This document shows, piece after piece, positions 45,660 through 56,676 of a stretch of DNA of 64,000 nt. Position 1 is the first letter of the stretch, and each line of letters opens with the position of its first letter. The stretch covers positions 1,488,001 to 1,552,000 of the forward strand of contig NZ_LR594675.1 of NCBI RefSeq assembly GCF_901827205.1. Direction: 5' to 3'. The translations under genes and the position numbers were made by a program. The DNA is from Variovorax sp. PBS-H4 (GTDB lineage Bacteria; Pseudomonadota; Gammaproteobacteria; Burkholderiales; Burkholderiaceae_C). The notes beneath the pieces are model-generated. The model saw only the letters and a list, made by a program, of their open reading frames with translations, did not search any database and was not told the DNA's origin.

Positions 45660-46072
45660 TGGCAGGTTTGCAAACGGGCGCGCCGACGCCCCAGTCGATC
45701 ACCGTTCACAACCAATCGCGCGTGCTGGAGGTGAGCTTTTCCGATGGCGCGAGCTTCCGCATTCCATTCGAGCTGATGCGCATCTACTCGCCCTCGGCCG
45801 AAGTGCAGGGCCATGGCCCCGGACAGGAAGTGCTGCAGACCGGCAAGCGCGGCGTCGACCTGGTGGACCTGCAGCCGGTCGGCAACTACGCGGTACAGCC
45901 CAGCTTCTCCGACGGCCACGACACCGGCATCTACTCGTGGGACCTGCTGTACGAACTTGGCGCGAAGCAGGGCGAGCTGTGGGCGGAATACGAACGGCGC
46001 CTCGCCGCGGCCGGCGTCGACCGCGACGCGCCGATGGCCGACAAGGGCGGCCACGCCTGCGGCAGCCACTGA
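45659..46072 (+). CDS. DUF971 family protein
   Basis: 137-residue protein with a DUF971 (GBBH-like N-terminal) domain: VLEVSFSDGASFRIPFELMR, NYAVQPSFSDGHDTGIYSWD. DUF971 is found next to Mrp/ApbC or ubiquinone genes and may help Fe-S or redox assembly; function unproven. The ATG at 45659 overlaps the HIT stop. ubiE follows after 83 bases. Confidence 0.88.
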   Translation: MAGLQTGAPTPQSITVHNQSRVLEVSFSDGASFRIPFELMRIYSPSAEVQGHGPGQEVLQTGKRGVDLVDLQPVGNYAVQPSFSDGHDTGIYSWDLLYELGAKQGELWAEYERRLAAAGVDRDAPMADKGGHACGSH

Positions 46073-46155
46073 GTTCGCTCGGCAATGCACGAATGCCCGC
46101 CGTAGTTGCGGGGTCGTCGGCTTGATGTGAACGCTTGCGACCTAACATCGGAAGC

Positions 46156-46887
46156 ATGAGCAGCACCCATTTCGGTTTCGAGACGGTCGACGAAGGCGAG
46201 AAGGCGCGGCGCGTGCGCGGCGTGTTCGACTCGGTCGCCAACCGCTACGACCTGATGAACGACCTGATGTCGGGGGGGCTGCACCGCGCCTGGAAGGCCT
46301 ACACGGTAATGGTCGCCAACGTGGGCCCAGGCTCGAAGGTGCTGGACATTGCGGGAGGCACGGGCGACCTTGCCCTGGCTTTTGCGAAGAAAGTGGGCGC
46401 CACCGGAGAGGTGGTCCACACCGACATCAACGAGGCCATGCTGCGCACGGGCCGCGACCGCCTGCTCGATGCCGGCGTCGCGCTGCCCACGCTGGTGTGC
46501 GATGCCGAGAAGCTGCCTTTTCCCGACAACCATTTCGACCTTGTGAGTGTCGCCTTCGGGCTGCGCAACATGACGCACAAGGACCTGGCGCTCAAGGAAA
46601 TGAACCGGGTGCTCAAGCCGCGCGGCAAGCTGCTGGTGCTCGAGTTCTCCAAGGTCGCCAAGCCCCTGTCGAAGATATACGACTGGTACTCCTTCAACGT
46701 GCTGCCGCGCCTGGGCAAGGTGGTGGCGGGCGATGACGCGAGCTACCGCTACCTTGCTGAATCGATCCGGATGCATCCCTCCCAGGAGGAGCTCAAGACC
46801 CTCATGAAAGAGGGCGGTTTCGGACATGTGGACTATCACAACATGACGGGGGGCGTCGTCGCCCTGCATGTTGGAATCAAGTGCTGA
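46156..46887 (+). CDS. ubiE: Ubiquinone/menaquinone C-methyltransferase
   Basis: 243-residue SAM methyltransferase for the C-methylation step of ubiquinone synthesis. Motifs are VFDSVANRYDLMNDLMSGGL, LDIAGGTGDLALAFAKK and SVAFGLRNMTHKDLAL. ATG 46156 gives MSSTHFGFETV; an upstream in-frame codon at 46135 is less likely. The C-terminus overlaps no gene; the Tim44-type gene follows after 38 bases. Confidence 0.96.
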   Translation: MSSTHFGFETVDEGEKARRVRGVFDSVANRYDLMNDLMSGGLHRAWKAYTVMVANVGPGSKVLDIAGGTGDLALAFAKKVGATGEVVHTDINEAMLRTGRDRLLDAGVALPTLVCDAEKLPFPDNHFDLVSVAFGLRNMTHKDLALKEMNRVLKPRGKLLVLEFSKVAKPLSKIYDWYSFNVLPRLGKVVAGDDASYRYLAESIRMHPSQEELKTLMKEGGFGHVDYHNMTGGVVALHVGIKC

Positions 46888-46925
46888 TGATCAGAAGAGA
46901 TTTCTTTGCCGTTCGAGGAGACGTC

Positions 46926-47963
46926 ATGAAAAGTTTGTTGTCCGTTTTGTTGGTGTGTGCGCTGGCCGTCGGAAGCATGGATGCTGATGCGCGCCGCCTG
47001 GGCGGCGGGAAGTCCATCGGCAAGCAGTCGAGCAACGTGACGCAGCGTGAGGCCGCGCCCACTGCGCCAGCCACGCCCGGTGCGCCTGCACAGAGCAGTG
47101 TGAACAGCGCGGCCGCCAAGCCGGCAACGGCGGCGCCCGCTGCAGCGCCCAAGCGCCCATGGGGTGCGATGCTCGGCGGCTTGGCCGCGGGCCTGGGCCT
47201 GGCCTGGCTTGCCCATTCGCTCGGCCTGGGCGCGGCCTTTGGCAACATCCTGCTGATTGGGCTCCTGGTGCTGGCAGCCGTGGTGGTGTGGCGCATCTTT
47301 GCAGCACGTTCGCGTGCCAATGGCGCGCAGCGCAGCGGCGGCTTTGCCTTCCAGGGTGCGGGCGGCCCCGCCAATCCTGCTTCACCCGCGCAGTACAGCC
47401 CGAACAACGTTGGCAACGACGCCTCGGCCCGTCCGTGGGAGCGCAATACCGCGGCCTTCGACAGCACCCCGGCACAACCCGAGCATGTGACCGGCGGCTC
47501 GTCGATGGCGGGCGCGGCGGCGGCCAGCGGCGGGAGCCTGATCGGCTCGGCCCTGAGCGGCGCGCAGTCGTGGGGCATCCCGGCCGGCTTCGACACCGAT
47601 GGCTTCCTGGCCGCGGCCAAGCGCAACTTCGTGACGCTGCAGGACGCCTGGGACCGCGCCGACATCGGCACCCTGCGCTCGATGATGACTGACAGCATGG
47701 TGGGCGAGATCCGCCAGCAGCTGGGCGAGCGCGAGAACCATACGGGCGGCCAGCCCAACAAGACCGAGGTGGTCATGCTGGACGCCAAGCTCCTGGGCAT
47801 CGAAGAGCTGCCCGATGCCTATCTGGCGAGCGTCGAGTTCTCCGGCATGATCCGCGAGGACCTGTCCTCCGGCCCGAGCCCTTTCCGCGAGGTCTGGAAC
47901 ATGACCCGGCCGGCCAGCGGTTCGAGCGGCTGGCTGGTGGCCGGCGTCCAGGCCCTGCAGTAG
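46926..47963 (+). CDS. Tim44-domain membrane protein
   Basis: 345-residue protein. A signal peptide (MKSLLSVLLVCALAVGS) is followed by an Ala/Pro-rich linker, membrane segments at about 78-122 (MLGGLAAGLGLAWLAHSLGL; NILLIGLLVLAAVVVW), a Gly-rich linker and a C-terminal Tim44 domain (~215-345; DTDGFLAAAKRNFVTLQDAW). ATG 46926 has GAGGAG upstream. The bacterial role of Tim44-like domains is unclear. It is placed between ubiE and ubiJ, suggesting a link to the Ubi complex or membrane lipids. Confidence 0.87.
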   Translation: MKSLLSVLLVCALAVGSMDADARRLGGGKSIGKQSSNVTQREAAPTAPATPGAPAQSSVNSAAAKPATAAPAAAPKRPWGAMLGGLAAGLGLAWLAHSLGLGAAFGNILLIGLLVLAAVVVWRIFAARSRANGAQRSGGFAFQGAGGPANPASPAQYSPNNVGNDASARPWERNTAAFDSTPAQPEHVTGGSSMAGAAAASGGSLIGSALSGAQSWGIPAGFDTDGFLAAAKRNFVTLQDAWDRADIGTLRSMMTDSMVGEIRQQLGERENHTGGQPNKTEVVMLDAKLLGIEELPDAYLASVEFSGMIREDLSSGPSPFREVWNMTRPASGSSGWLVAGVQALQ

Positions 47964-48008
47964 GCGCCTGGCGCTTCGAAGCCGGTCGCAAGACCGGATA
48001 ATGGGGAC

Positions 48009-48563
48009 ATGGTCACACCATCGTCCCCATTTTCTTTTCTCGACGATTTCATCAACCGCGTCGGCAGCCGCCTGCAGCCGCCGGACTGGGTGGTTCACGA
48101 GGTCCAGCATCGCGCCGTGCTCTTTCTCAATCACGTGCTGCAGCAAGAACCCGAGGCCCAGCAGCGCCTGGCGCGCCAGCAGGGCAGGGTGGTCGAATTC
48201 GAATGGCGATTCGTGACCATGAAGGTTGTTGCCACGCCGGCCGGCCTTCTCGATCTGGCAGCCGAGGACGCGGCGCCCGAGCTCATGGTGGTGTTGGCCG
48301 AGACCTCGCCCTTTGGCTTGGCCCGTGCCGCAGCGCGCGGCGAGAAGCCTGCGGTGCGCATCGAGGGCGACGTGCAACTCGCCGCCGAGGTCAATTGGCT
48401 GGTCGACCACGTGCGCTGGGACGTGGAGGACGACCTGGCACGCCTGATCGGCGACGTGCCTGCCCACACCATTGCCAACGGCGCGCGGCGCGTCGTGGAG
48501 GGACTGCGGCAATTCGTCGGTGAGCGCGGAGGCAAGCCCGCCGGCTCCGCAGGCGCCGAATGA
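48009..48563 (+). CDS. ubiJ: Ubiquinone biosynthesis accessory factor UbiJ (SCP2 domain)
   Basis: 184-residue protein with an SCP2 lipid-binding fold at residues 15-120 and a helical, charged C-terminus (WDVEDDLARLIGDVPAHTIA). UbiJ binds ubiquinone intermediates in the Ubi metabolon. Order ubiE-ubiJ-ubiB matches E. coli, apart from the Tim44 gene. Its stop overlaps the ubiB start by four bases (48560-48563). Confidence 0.9.
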   Translation: MVTPSSPFSFLDDFINRVGSRLQPPDWVVHEVQHRAVLFLNHVLQQEPEAQQRLARQQGRVVEFEWRFVTMKVVATPAGLLDLAAEDAAPELMVVLAETSPFGLARAAARGEKPAVRIEGDVQLAAEVNWLVDHVRWDVEDDLARLIGDVPAHTIANGARRVVEGLRQFVGERGGKPAGSAGAE

Positions 48564-50125
48564 GGCGCTTCTACCGCGGCGTCTTCATCGTCCTGGTCGC
48601 ACTGCGCTATGGGCTGGACGAGCTCGTGCTCACCAGCTTCCAGAAGCCCTGGCTGCGCGTGGTGGCGCGCATCGTGTCCTTCGGCCGCAAGCTCGATGCG
48701 CCACGCGGCCAGCGCCTGAGGGAGGCGCTGGAGAGCCTGGGGCCGATCTTTGTCAAGTTCGGACAGGTGCTGTCGACGCGGCGCGACCTGCTGCCGCCCG
48801 ACATCGCCGATGAACTGGCCTGGCTGCAGGACCGCGTGCCGCCCTTCGATTCGAGGATCGCGATCGCGACCATCGAGCGCGCCTTCCGCCGGCCGGTGGG
48901 CGAGGTGTTCGTCGATTTCGACGAGACCCCCATCGCCAGCGCCTCGATCGCGCAGGTGCACTTCGCAACGCTGCGCGAGCGAAGCGGGGCGGTCCGCGAA
49001 GTCGCCGTCAAGGTGCTTCGGCCCGGCATGCGCGACGTGATCGAAAAAGACCTCGAGTTGATGGCCATGATGGCCGCCTGGGTCGGGAACCTGTCGAGCG
49101 ATGCCAAGCGCCTCAAGCCGCGCGAGGTGGTGGCCGAGTTCGACAAGTACCTGCACGACGAGCTCGACCTGGTGCGAGAGGCCGCCAACGCGGCCCAGCT
49201 GCGGCGCAACATGACCCAGCTCGACCTCGTGATGATCCCCGAGATGTTCTGGGACTTCTGCCATCCCGAGGTCATCGTGATGGAGCGCATGAAGGGCGTC
49301 CCGATCGCGCAGCTCGATCGCCTGCGCGCCGCCGGCGTCGATATCCCGAAGCTGGCGCGCGACGGCGTCACCATCTTCTTCACGCAGGTGTTCCGCGACG
49401 GCTTCTTCCATGCCGACATGCATCCCGGCAACATCCAGGTCAGCCTGGAGCCGGCCACTTTCGGTCGCTACATCTCCCTGGATTTCGGCATCGTCGGCAC
49501 GTTGACCGAGTCCGACAAGGAGTATCTGGCGCAGAACTTCGCAGCCTTTTTCCGGCGCGACTACAAGCGCGTTGCGGAGCTGCACCTGGAGAGCGGGTGG
49601 GTGCCCGAGGGCACGCGCATCGACGAGCTGGAGGCCGCGATCCGCACCGTCTGCGAGCCCTATTTCGATCGCCCGCTCAAGGAAATCTCGTTGGGCATGG
49701 TGTTGATGCGCCTGTTCCAGACCTCGCGCCGCTTTCACGTCGAGATCCAGCCGCAGCTGGTGCTGCTGCAGAAGACGCTGCTCAACATCGAGGGCCTCGG
49801 CCGCCAGCTCGACCCGGAGTTGGACCTGTGGCATACCGCCCGGCCGTTCCTGGAGAAATGGATGAGCGACCAGATCGGCCCGCGCAAGCTGCTGGAGCAA
49901 CTGCGCGCCGAGGCCCCGCGCTACGCCAAGCTGCTGCCGCAGTTGCCACGGCTGATGCACGACTTCCTGGAGAATCGCCCCGCCGACCACCGGCGCGAAC
50001 TGCTGGAGCTGCTGGCTGCTCAAAAGCGAACCAACCGGCTCCTGCAGGCCATCATCTACGGTGGCATAGGTTTTGTATTGGGGTTGATCGCGATGCAGGT
50101 GCTGGTGCGCGTGCGTCTGTTCTGA
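48560..50125 (+). CDS. ubiB: Ubiquinone biosynthesis kinase-like protein UbiB
   Basis: 521-residue atypical kinase/ATPase (ABC1/ADCK family) needed for ubiquinone synthesis. The KxGQ motif is in IFVKFGQVLSTRRDLLP; the Ala-rich nucleotide loop SASIAQVHFA and FFHADMHPGN with DFGIVG are present. Two hydrophobic helices end the protein (IIYGGIGFVLGLIAMQVLV). Overlaps ubiJ. Confidence 0.96.
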   Translation: MRRFYRGVFIVLVALRYGLDELVLTSFQKPWLRVVARIVSFGRKLDAPRGQRLREALESLGPIFVKFGQVLSTRRDLLPPDIADELAWLQDRVPPFDSRIAIATIERAFRRPVGEVFVDFDETPIASASIAQVHFATLRERSGAVREVAVKVLRPGMRDVIEKDLELMAMMAAWVGNLSSDAKRLKPREVVAEFDKYLHDELDLVREAANAAQLRRNMTQLDLVMIPEMFWDFCHPEVIVMERMKGVPIAQLDRLRAAGVDIPKLARDGVTIFFTQVFRDGFFHADMHPGNIQVSLEPATFGRYISLDFGIVGTLTESDKEYLAQNFAAFFRRDYKRVAELHLESGWVPEGTRIDELEAAIRTVCEPYFDRPLKEISLGMVLMRLFQTSRRFHVEIQPQLVLLQKTLLNIEGLGRQLDPELDLWHTARPFLEKWMSDQIGPRKLLEQLRAEAPRYAKLLPQLPRLMHDFLENRPADHRRELLELLAAQKRTNRLLQAIIYGGIGFVLGLIAMQVLVRVRLF

Positions 50126-50140
50126 AGAGGAGATTTCGCC

Positions 50141-51589
50141 GTGCTGCTGACTCTGGTCATCGTCTACCTGCTCGTCACGATCGCCATTGGCCTGTACGCC
50201 GCCAGGCGTGTGAAGAACACCACTGACTTCGCGATTGCCGGGCGGCACCTGCCGCTCTACATGATCGTGACGACGACCTTCGCCACCTGGTTCGGCTCGG
50301 AGACCGTGCTCGGCATCCCCGCCAAGTTCATCGAGGGCGGGCTGCACGGCGTGGTCGAGGACCCTTTCGGCGCCGGCACCTGCCTGATCCTGGTCGGGCT
50401 GTTCTTTGCCGGCAAGCTCTACCGCATGACGCTGCTCACCATCAGCGACTACTACCGCGAGCGCTTCGGTCGGACCATCGAGGTCGCCTGTTCGCTGATC
50501 ATCATGCTGAGCTACCTGGGCTGGGTGTCGGCCCAGGTCACGGCGCTGGGACTGGTGTTCAACCTGCTCTCGGGCGGTGTCGTCAGCATCCCGACCGGCA
50601 TGGTCATCGGCGTGGTCTCGATCCTGGCCTACACGCTGTTCGGCGGCATGTGGTCGGTGGCGGTGACCGACTTCATCCAGATGATCATCCTCGTGCTCGG
50701 CCTGGCGGTGATCGCGATTTTCGCAGGCAACATGGCCGGCGGCGCCGACAAGGTGGTGGCCCTGGCAGCCAGCAAGGACCTGTTCCGCTTCTGGCCGGAG
50801 CCGAGCTGGAAAGACATCATCTTCTTCTTCGCCGCGGCCATCACGATGATGCTGGGCTCGATCCCGCAGCAGGACGTGTTCCAGCGCGTGATGTCGGCCA
50901 ACAGCGTCAAGGCCTCGACCCGCGGGCCGGTGATCGGCGGCATCGCCTACATCCTGTTCGCCTCCGTGCCCATGTTCCTGGTGGCCAGCGCGCTGCTCAT
51001 CATGCCGGAGCAGACCGCGACGCTGCTCAAGGACGATCCGCAGAAAGTGCTGCCCACCCTGGTGCTGGAGAAGATGCCGTTCGTCATGCAGGTGTTCTTC
51101 TTCGGCGCGCTGCTGTCGGCCATCAAGTCCACCGCCTCGGCCACCCTGCTGGCGCCCAGTGTCACCTTCACCGAGAACATCTGGCGCCAGTTCCGCCCGG
51201 CGGGCACCGACCGCGAGAACCTGCTCACCATGCGCATCACGGTGCTGCTGTTCAGCGCCGCGGTGCTCGCCTATGCAATCCGCATGCAGGGCACCCCGAT
51301 CTACGAACTGGTCTCGGGCGCCTACCAGGTGCCGCTGGTGGGTGCCTTCGTGCCGCTGGTCTGCGGCCTGTACTGGCAGCGGGCGACCACCCAGGGCGCA
51401 GTGGCCTCGGTAGTGCTCGGTATCGGGGTGTGGCTGCTGTTCCTCGCCATGCCGTGGAGCGAGGCATTCCCGGCCCAGCTTGCGGGGGTGCTGGCTTCCT
51501 TCGCGGGCATGTTCGCCGGCTCGCTCGCGCCGCAATGGGTGGCGAACCGGCGTACGCCGCACCGGCCGCTGGCGGTCGATCCGGCCTGA
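50141..51589 (+). CDS. Sodium:solute symporter family protein
   Basis: 482-residue transporter of the SSS family with about 13 membrane segments. Typical stretches are TTFATWFGSETVLGIPAKF and MMLGSIPQQDVFQRVMSANS. It starts at GTG 50141 with AAGAGGAG upstream. Substrate unknown; it follows ubiB by 15 bases and may be co-transcribed. Confidence 0.9.
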   Translation: MLLTLVIVYLLVTIAIGLYAARRVKNTTDFAIAGRHLPLYMIVTTTFATWFGSETVLGIPAKFIEGGLHGVVEDPFGAGTCLILVGLFFAGKLYRMTLLTISDYYRERFGRTIEVACSLIIMLSYLGWVSAQVTALGLVFNLLSGGVVSIPTGMVIGVVSILAYTLFGGMWSVAVTDFIQMIILVLGLAVIAIFAGNMAGGADKVVALAASKDLFRFWPEPSWKDIIFFFAAAITMMLGSIPQQDVFQRVMSANSVKASTRGPVIGGIAYILFASVPMFLVASALLIMPEQTATLLKDDPQKVLPTLVLEKMPFVMQVFFFGALLSAIKSTASATLLAPSVTFTENIWRQFRPAGTDRENLLTMRITVLLFSAAVLAYAIRMQGTPIYELVSGAYQVPLVGAFVPLVCGLYWQRATTQGAVASVVLGIGVWLLFLAMPWSEAFPAQLAGVLASFAGMFAGSLAPQWVANRRTPHRPLAVDPA

Positions 51590-51643
51590 AAAGGTGTGAA
51601 GTACACCTCGTGAAGCCGGGCCTGGAGCTCGAAGGGCAACCTT

Positions 51644-51670
51644 CTGACGCCCTCCATGCCAACCTATAAT
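51644..51670 (+). promoter_or_regulatory. Candidate promoter for fmdB-DUF502-aspS
   Basis: A perfect TATAAT lies at 51665-51670, with CTGACG (four of six to TTGACA) at 51644-51649, 15 bases apart. The fmdB ATG is 46 bases downstream of the -10. The 127-base gap after the symporter has no other feature I can support. Confidence 0.55.
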
Positions 51671-51716
51671 TAAAAGCTTTGCGAGCGGCCGCCGGCCGCT
51701 TTTCTCCTTTCTACCC

Positions 51717-52079
51717 ATGCCTATCTACGCCTACAAGTGCAGCGCCTGCGGCTTTGCCAAGGACGTGCTGCAGAAACTGTCCGATGCCCCGCTGACGGAG
51801 TGCCTGCAATGCGGCGCCAGCGCGTTCAGCAAGCAGGTCACCGCCGCCGGGTTCCAGCTGAAGGGGTCGGGCTGGTACGTGACCGACTTCCGCGATGGCG
51901 GCGGCAAGAAGGCAGCTGAAAAAGGCAATGCCGACAAGGGCGATGCCGACAAGGGCAAGAGCGCGCCGGCCGATGGTGCTCCCGCGTCGGCTGGCGCCGC
52001 CGACGCGCCGGCCGCGGCATCGCCCGCCGCAGCCCCGGCTCCGGCGCCTGCAGCCGCGCCGGCTGCCAAGGGCGACTGA
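51717..52079 (+). CDS. FmdB-type zinc-ribbon protein
   Basis: 120-residue protein. A zinc ribbon has two Cys pairs (CSAC at residues 8-11 and CLQC ~28-31), followed by GSGWYVTDFRDGGGK, as in FmdB regulators. The last ~55 residues are a low-complexity Ala/Pro/Lys tail with short DKG repeats. Often found before DUF502 and aspS in betaproteobacteria. Function uncertain. Confidence 0.88.
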   Translation: MPIYAYKCSACGFAKDVLQKLSDAPLTECLQCGASAFSKQVTAAGFQLKGSGWYVTDFRDGGGKKAAEKGNADKGDADKGKSAPADGAPASAGAADAPAAASPAAAPAPAPAAAPAAKGD

Positions 52080-52094
52080 GCGCCGCGCCACGTC

Positions 52095-52715
52095 ATGCTC
52101 GCCCTGCGTAAATGGTTGCTGTCCGGCCTGCTGGTCATCGTGCCGCTGGTCATCACGCTGGGCGTTCTGAACTGGATCATCGGCACGCTGGACCAGACGC
52201 TGTGGCTGCTGCCAGAGCAATGGCAGCAATGGCTCACCGAGCACAAGGTGCGCGGGCTGGGCGTGCTGTTGACGCTGGCCATCCTGCTGGTCGTCGGCGC
52301 GACCGCAAGCAACTTCATCGGCAAGCGCCTGCTGGGCTGGGGCGACGCCGTCGTGCGCCGCATTCCGGTGGTGCGATCCATCTATTCGAGCGTCAAGCAG
52401 GTGTCTGACACGCTGTTCTCCGAGAACGGCAATGCCTTTCGCACCGCGGTGCTGGTCCAGTGGCCGCGCGACGGTTCCTGGACCATCGCCTTCGTCACCG
52501 GCGCACCCGGCGGCGAGGTGCTCTCGGAACTGGGCGGCGGCGACTACCTGAGCGTCTACGTGCCCACGACGCCCAACCCGACCGGCGGCTACTTCGTGAT
52601 GCTCAAGCGCAGCGACTGCATCGAACTCAGGATGAGCGTGGACGACGCGCTCAAGTACATCGTGTCGATGGGCGTGGTCGTTCCCGGCGGCCCCGCGACC
52701 ATCGCGAACAGATAA
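52095..52715 (+). CDS. DUF502 family membrane protein
   Basis: 206-residue protein with two membrane segments (LLSGLLVIVPLVITLGVLNW and LGVLLTLAILLVVGATAS), then a domain with VVRSIYSSVKQVSDTLFSE and GDYLSVYVPTTPNPTGGYF, the DUF502 hallmark. Function unknown. Between fmdB and aspS, 15 and 32 bases away. Confidence 0.9.
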   Translation: MLALRKWLLSGLLVIVPLVITLGVLNWIIGTLDQTLWLLPEQWQQWLTEHKVRGLGVLLTLAILLVVGATASNFIGKRLLGWGDAVVRRIPVVRSIYSSVKQVSDTLFSENGNAFRTAVLVQWPRDGSWTIAFVTGAPGGEVLSELGGGDYLSVYVPTTPNPTGGYFVMLKRSDCIELRMSVDDALKYIVSMGVVVPGGPATIANR

Positions 52716-52747
52716 CACACGCGCCCTCGACGGCGCCGGAATCCACT

Positions 52748-54553
<1,806 letters not shown>

Positions 54554-54572
54554 GCGGAAAGCGGCGCAAAAC

Positions 54573-55100
54573 ATGAGCCGCACGGCCGCTCCGATGGCTC
54601 ATGGCGCCGCAGCCGCAGGCGAAGGTGCTCCGGTTGGCCAGCGGCCCTGGAAGATCCCCGAGTCGGTGCTGGTCGTGATCTACACGCCGGCGCTCGAGGT
54701 GCTGCTGATCCAACGTGCCGACGCCAAGGACTTCTGGCAGTCGGTCACCGGCAGCAAGGATGATGTCGAAGAGCCGCTGGCGCTCACGGCCGCGCGCGAG
54801 GTCGCCGAGGAGACCGGCATCGACTGCGGGGAGGGAAGCGCGCTGGCCGGGCGGCTGCGCGACTGGCAGCTGCAGAACGTTTATGAGATCTACCCGCGCT
54901 GGCGTTCTCGCTATGCCCCGGGGATCACCCACAACACCGAGCACCTCTTCGGGCTGTGCATGCCCGAGCGCGTGACGCCTCGGCTCGAACCGCGGGAGCA
55001 CACGGCCTGGCGCTGGCTGCCCTACCGCGAGGCGGCCGACGCCTGCTTTTCCCCTTCGAATGCAGAAGCGATCCTGCTGCTGCCAAAATTTGCGGGATGA
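54573..55100 (+). CDS. nudB: Dihydroneopterin triphosphate diphosphatase (Nudix)
   Basis: 175-residue Nudix enzyme removing pyrophosphate from dihydroneopterin triphosphate in folate synthesis. The Nudix box starts GSKDDVEEPLALTAAREVAE and continues ETGI. KIPESVLVVIYTP and VEEPLALTAARE are typical. The ATG at 54573 is 19 bases after aspS, a common order. Its product route joins FolE, encoded 840 bases downstream. Confidence 0.93.
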   Translation: MSRTAAPMAHGAAAAGEGAPVGQRPWKIPESVLVVIYTPALEVLLIQRADAKDFWQSVTGSKDDVEEPLALTAAREVAEETGIDCGEGSALAGRLRDWQLQNVYEIYPRWRSRYAPGITHNTEHLFGLCMPERVTPRLEPREHTAWRWLPYREAADACFSPSNAEAILLLPKFAG

Positions 55101-55867
55101 ATTTGCCCAGCAGCACCCCGATCGGTAGCAACCTCCGGGTCGCCACCTACAACATCCACAAGGGGGTGCAGGGTATCGGACCGGCCCGGCGGCTGGAGAT
55201 CCACAACTTGGGCCATGCCATCGAGCAGCTGGACGCCGACATCGTCTGCCTCCAGGAAGTTCGCAAGATGAATCGCCAGGGCGCGGCCCGCTTCAAGCAC
55301 TGGCCCGAGCTCCCGCAGGCCGACTTCCTGGCCCCCGAGGGCTACACCGCGATCTACGAGACCAACGCCATCACGCGGCATGGCGAACATGGCAACGCGC
55401 TGCTGACGCGCTGGCCGGTGCTGCGCAAGACCCATCAGGACATTTCCGACCACCGCTTCGAGCAGCGCGGCCTGCTGCACGTGGCGATCGAGGTCGAGGG
55501 CCGGCCCGTGCATGCGATCGTGGTGCACCTGGGTCTGATCCGTGGCAGCCGGGTGCGCCAGATCGCCTTGCTGCGCGATTTCATCGAACGCGAAATTCCG
55601 CCGTCCGAGGCACTGGTGGTGGCCGGCGACTTCAACGACTGGGGAGCCCGCATGCGCTACGCGATGAACGCCATGGGCCTGCGCGACACCAGCGACCTGC
55701 GCGGGCCACGCACGCTGACCTACCCGTCGCGCCTGCCCGTGACGCAGCTCGACTTCATCTACGGCCGGCAGGTCGAGGCGGTGGCGACCACCGTGCCACG
55801 CGGACCGATCTGGGCGCGAATGTCCGACCATCTGCCGCTGGTGGCTGACTTCTTGCTATCGAAATAA
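55097..55867 (+). CDS. Endonuclease/exonuclease/phosphatase family protein
   Basis: 256-residue EEP-fold Mg-dependent hydrolase. Motifs are RVATYNIHKGVQGIG, VCLQEVR, HGEHGNALLTRW, VVAGDFNDWGARM and SDHLPLVADF. Related proteins lie beside cardiolipin synthase genes in other genomes; none is seen here. ATG 55097 overlaps the nudB stop by four bases. Substrate (phosphodiester, lipid or DNA) unknown. Confidence 0.9.
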   Translation: MNLPSSTPIGSNLRVATYNIHKGVQGIGPARRLEIHNLGHAIEQLDADIVCLQEVRKMNRQGAARFKHWPELPQADFLAPEGYTAIYETNAITRHGEHGNALLTRWPVLRKTHQDISDHRFEQRGLLHVAIEVEGRPVHAIVVHLGLIRGSRVRQIALLRDFIEREIPPSEALVVAGDFNDWGARMRYAMNAMGLRDTSDLRGPRTLTYPSRLPVTQLDFIYGRQVEAVATTVPRGPIWARMSDHLPLVADFLLSK

Positions 55868-55939
55868 TAGCAATACGCGCAGGCCGGAAGCGCGCTGCAA
55901 GGGTGTTCGCTGCGCTTCATTCGCTGTTAGGATGCGCTG

Positions 55940-56671
55940 ATGCTAAGGAAAATCGATACCGCCGAGCGCCCCGAGCCGGACGCCGGGGACGAGGGCACGC
56001 CCGTCTCCGTGAAGATCCGCGAGCGCCTGCTGGCGGCGCGCCAGCGCTTCAATGCCAATGACAACATCGCCGAGTTCATCGAGCCCGGCGAGCTCGAGAG
56101 CCTGCTCGACGAGGTCGAACACAAGATGAAGGATGTGCTCGAGGCGCTGGTGATCGACCTCGAGAACGACCACAACACCGAGAACACCGCGCGCCGTGTC
56201 GCCAAGATGTACCTGAACGAAGTGTTCAGGGGCCGCTACGTGGCCCCGCCTTCGCTCACCGAGTTTCCCAACGCCGAGCATCTGAACGAGCTCATGATCG
56301 TCGGCCCGATCACGGTGCGCAGCGCCTGCTCCCACCATTTCTGCCCGATCATCGGCAAGCTCTGGATTGGCGTGATGCCCAACGAGAAGACCAACGTCAT
56401 CGGATTGTCGAAGTACGCACGGCTGGCCGAGTGGGTCATGAGCCGCCCACAGATCCAGGAGGAAGCGGTGGTACAGCTCGCCGACCTGATCCAGGAGCGA
56501 ACGCAGCCCGATGGGCTGGCGCTGGTCATGGAGGCCGAGCACTTCTGCATGCAGTGGCGCGGCGTCAAGGAGATGGACAGCAAGATGATCAACTCCGTGA
56601 TGCGCGGCGTCTTCCTCAAGGATCCCAACTTGCGGCGCGAATTCCTCGCGCTGATCCCCCGCCGGAGCTGA
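55940..56671 (+). CDS. folE: GTP cyclohydrolase I
   Basis: 243-residue enzyme making dihydroneopterin triphosphate from GTP. The zinc and active-site region is RSACSHHFCPIIGKLWIGVM; the second zinc cysteine is in MEAEHFCMQWRGVKEMDS. About 20 residues longer than E. coli FolE at the N-terminus. Its product is the substrate of NudB. The BLUF gene starts five bases downstream. Confidence 0.95.
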   Translation: MLRKIDTAERPEPDAGDEGTPVSVKIRERLLAARQRFNANDNIAEFIEPGELESLLDEVEHKMKDVLEALVIDLENDHNTENTARRVAKMYLNEVFRGRYVAPPSLTEFPNAEHLNELMIVGPITVRSACSHHFCPIIGKLWIGVMPNEKTNVIGLSKYARLAEWVMSRPQIQEEAVVQLADLIQERTQPDGLALVMEAEHFCMQWRGVKEMDSKMINSVMRGVFLKDPNLRREFLALIPRRS

Positions 56672-56676
56672 ACGCC

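Noticed and set aside
48131..51718. Long antisense open frame (1195 codons) over ubiB and the symporter
   Set aside because: Same GC-driven shadow; low-complexity, no family features.
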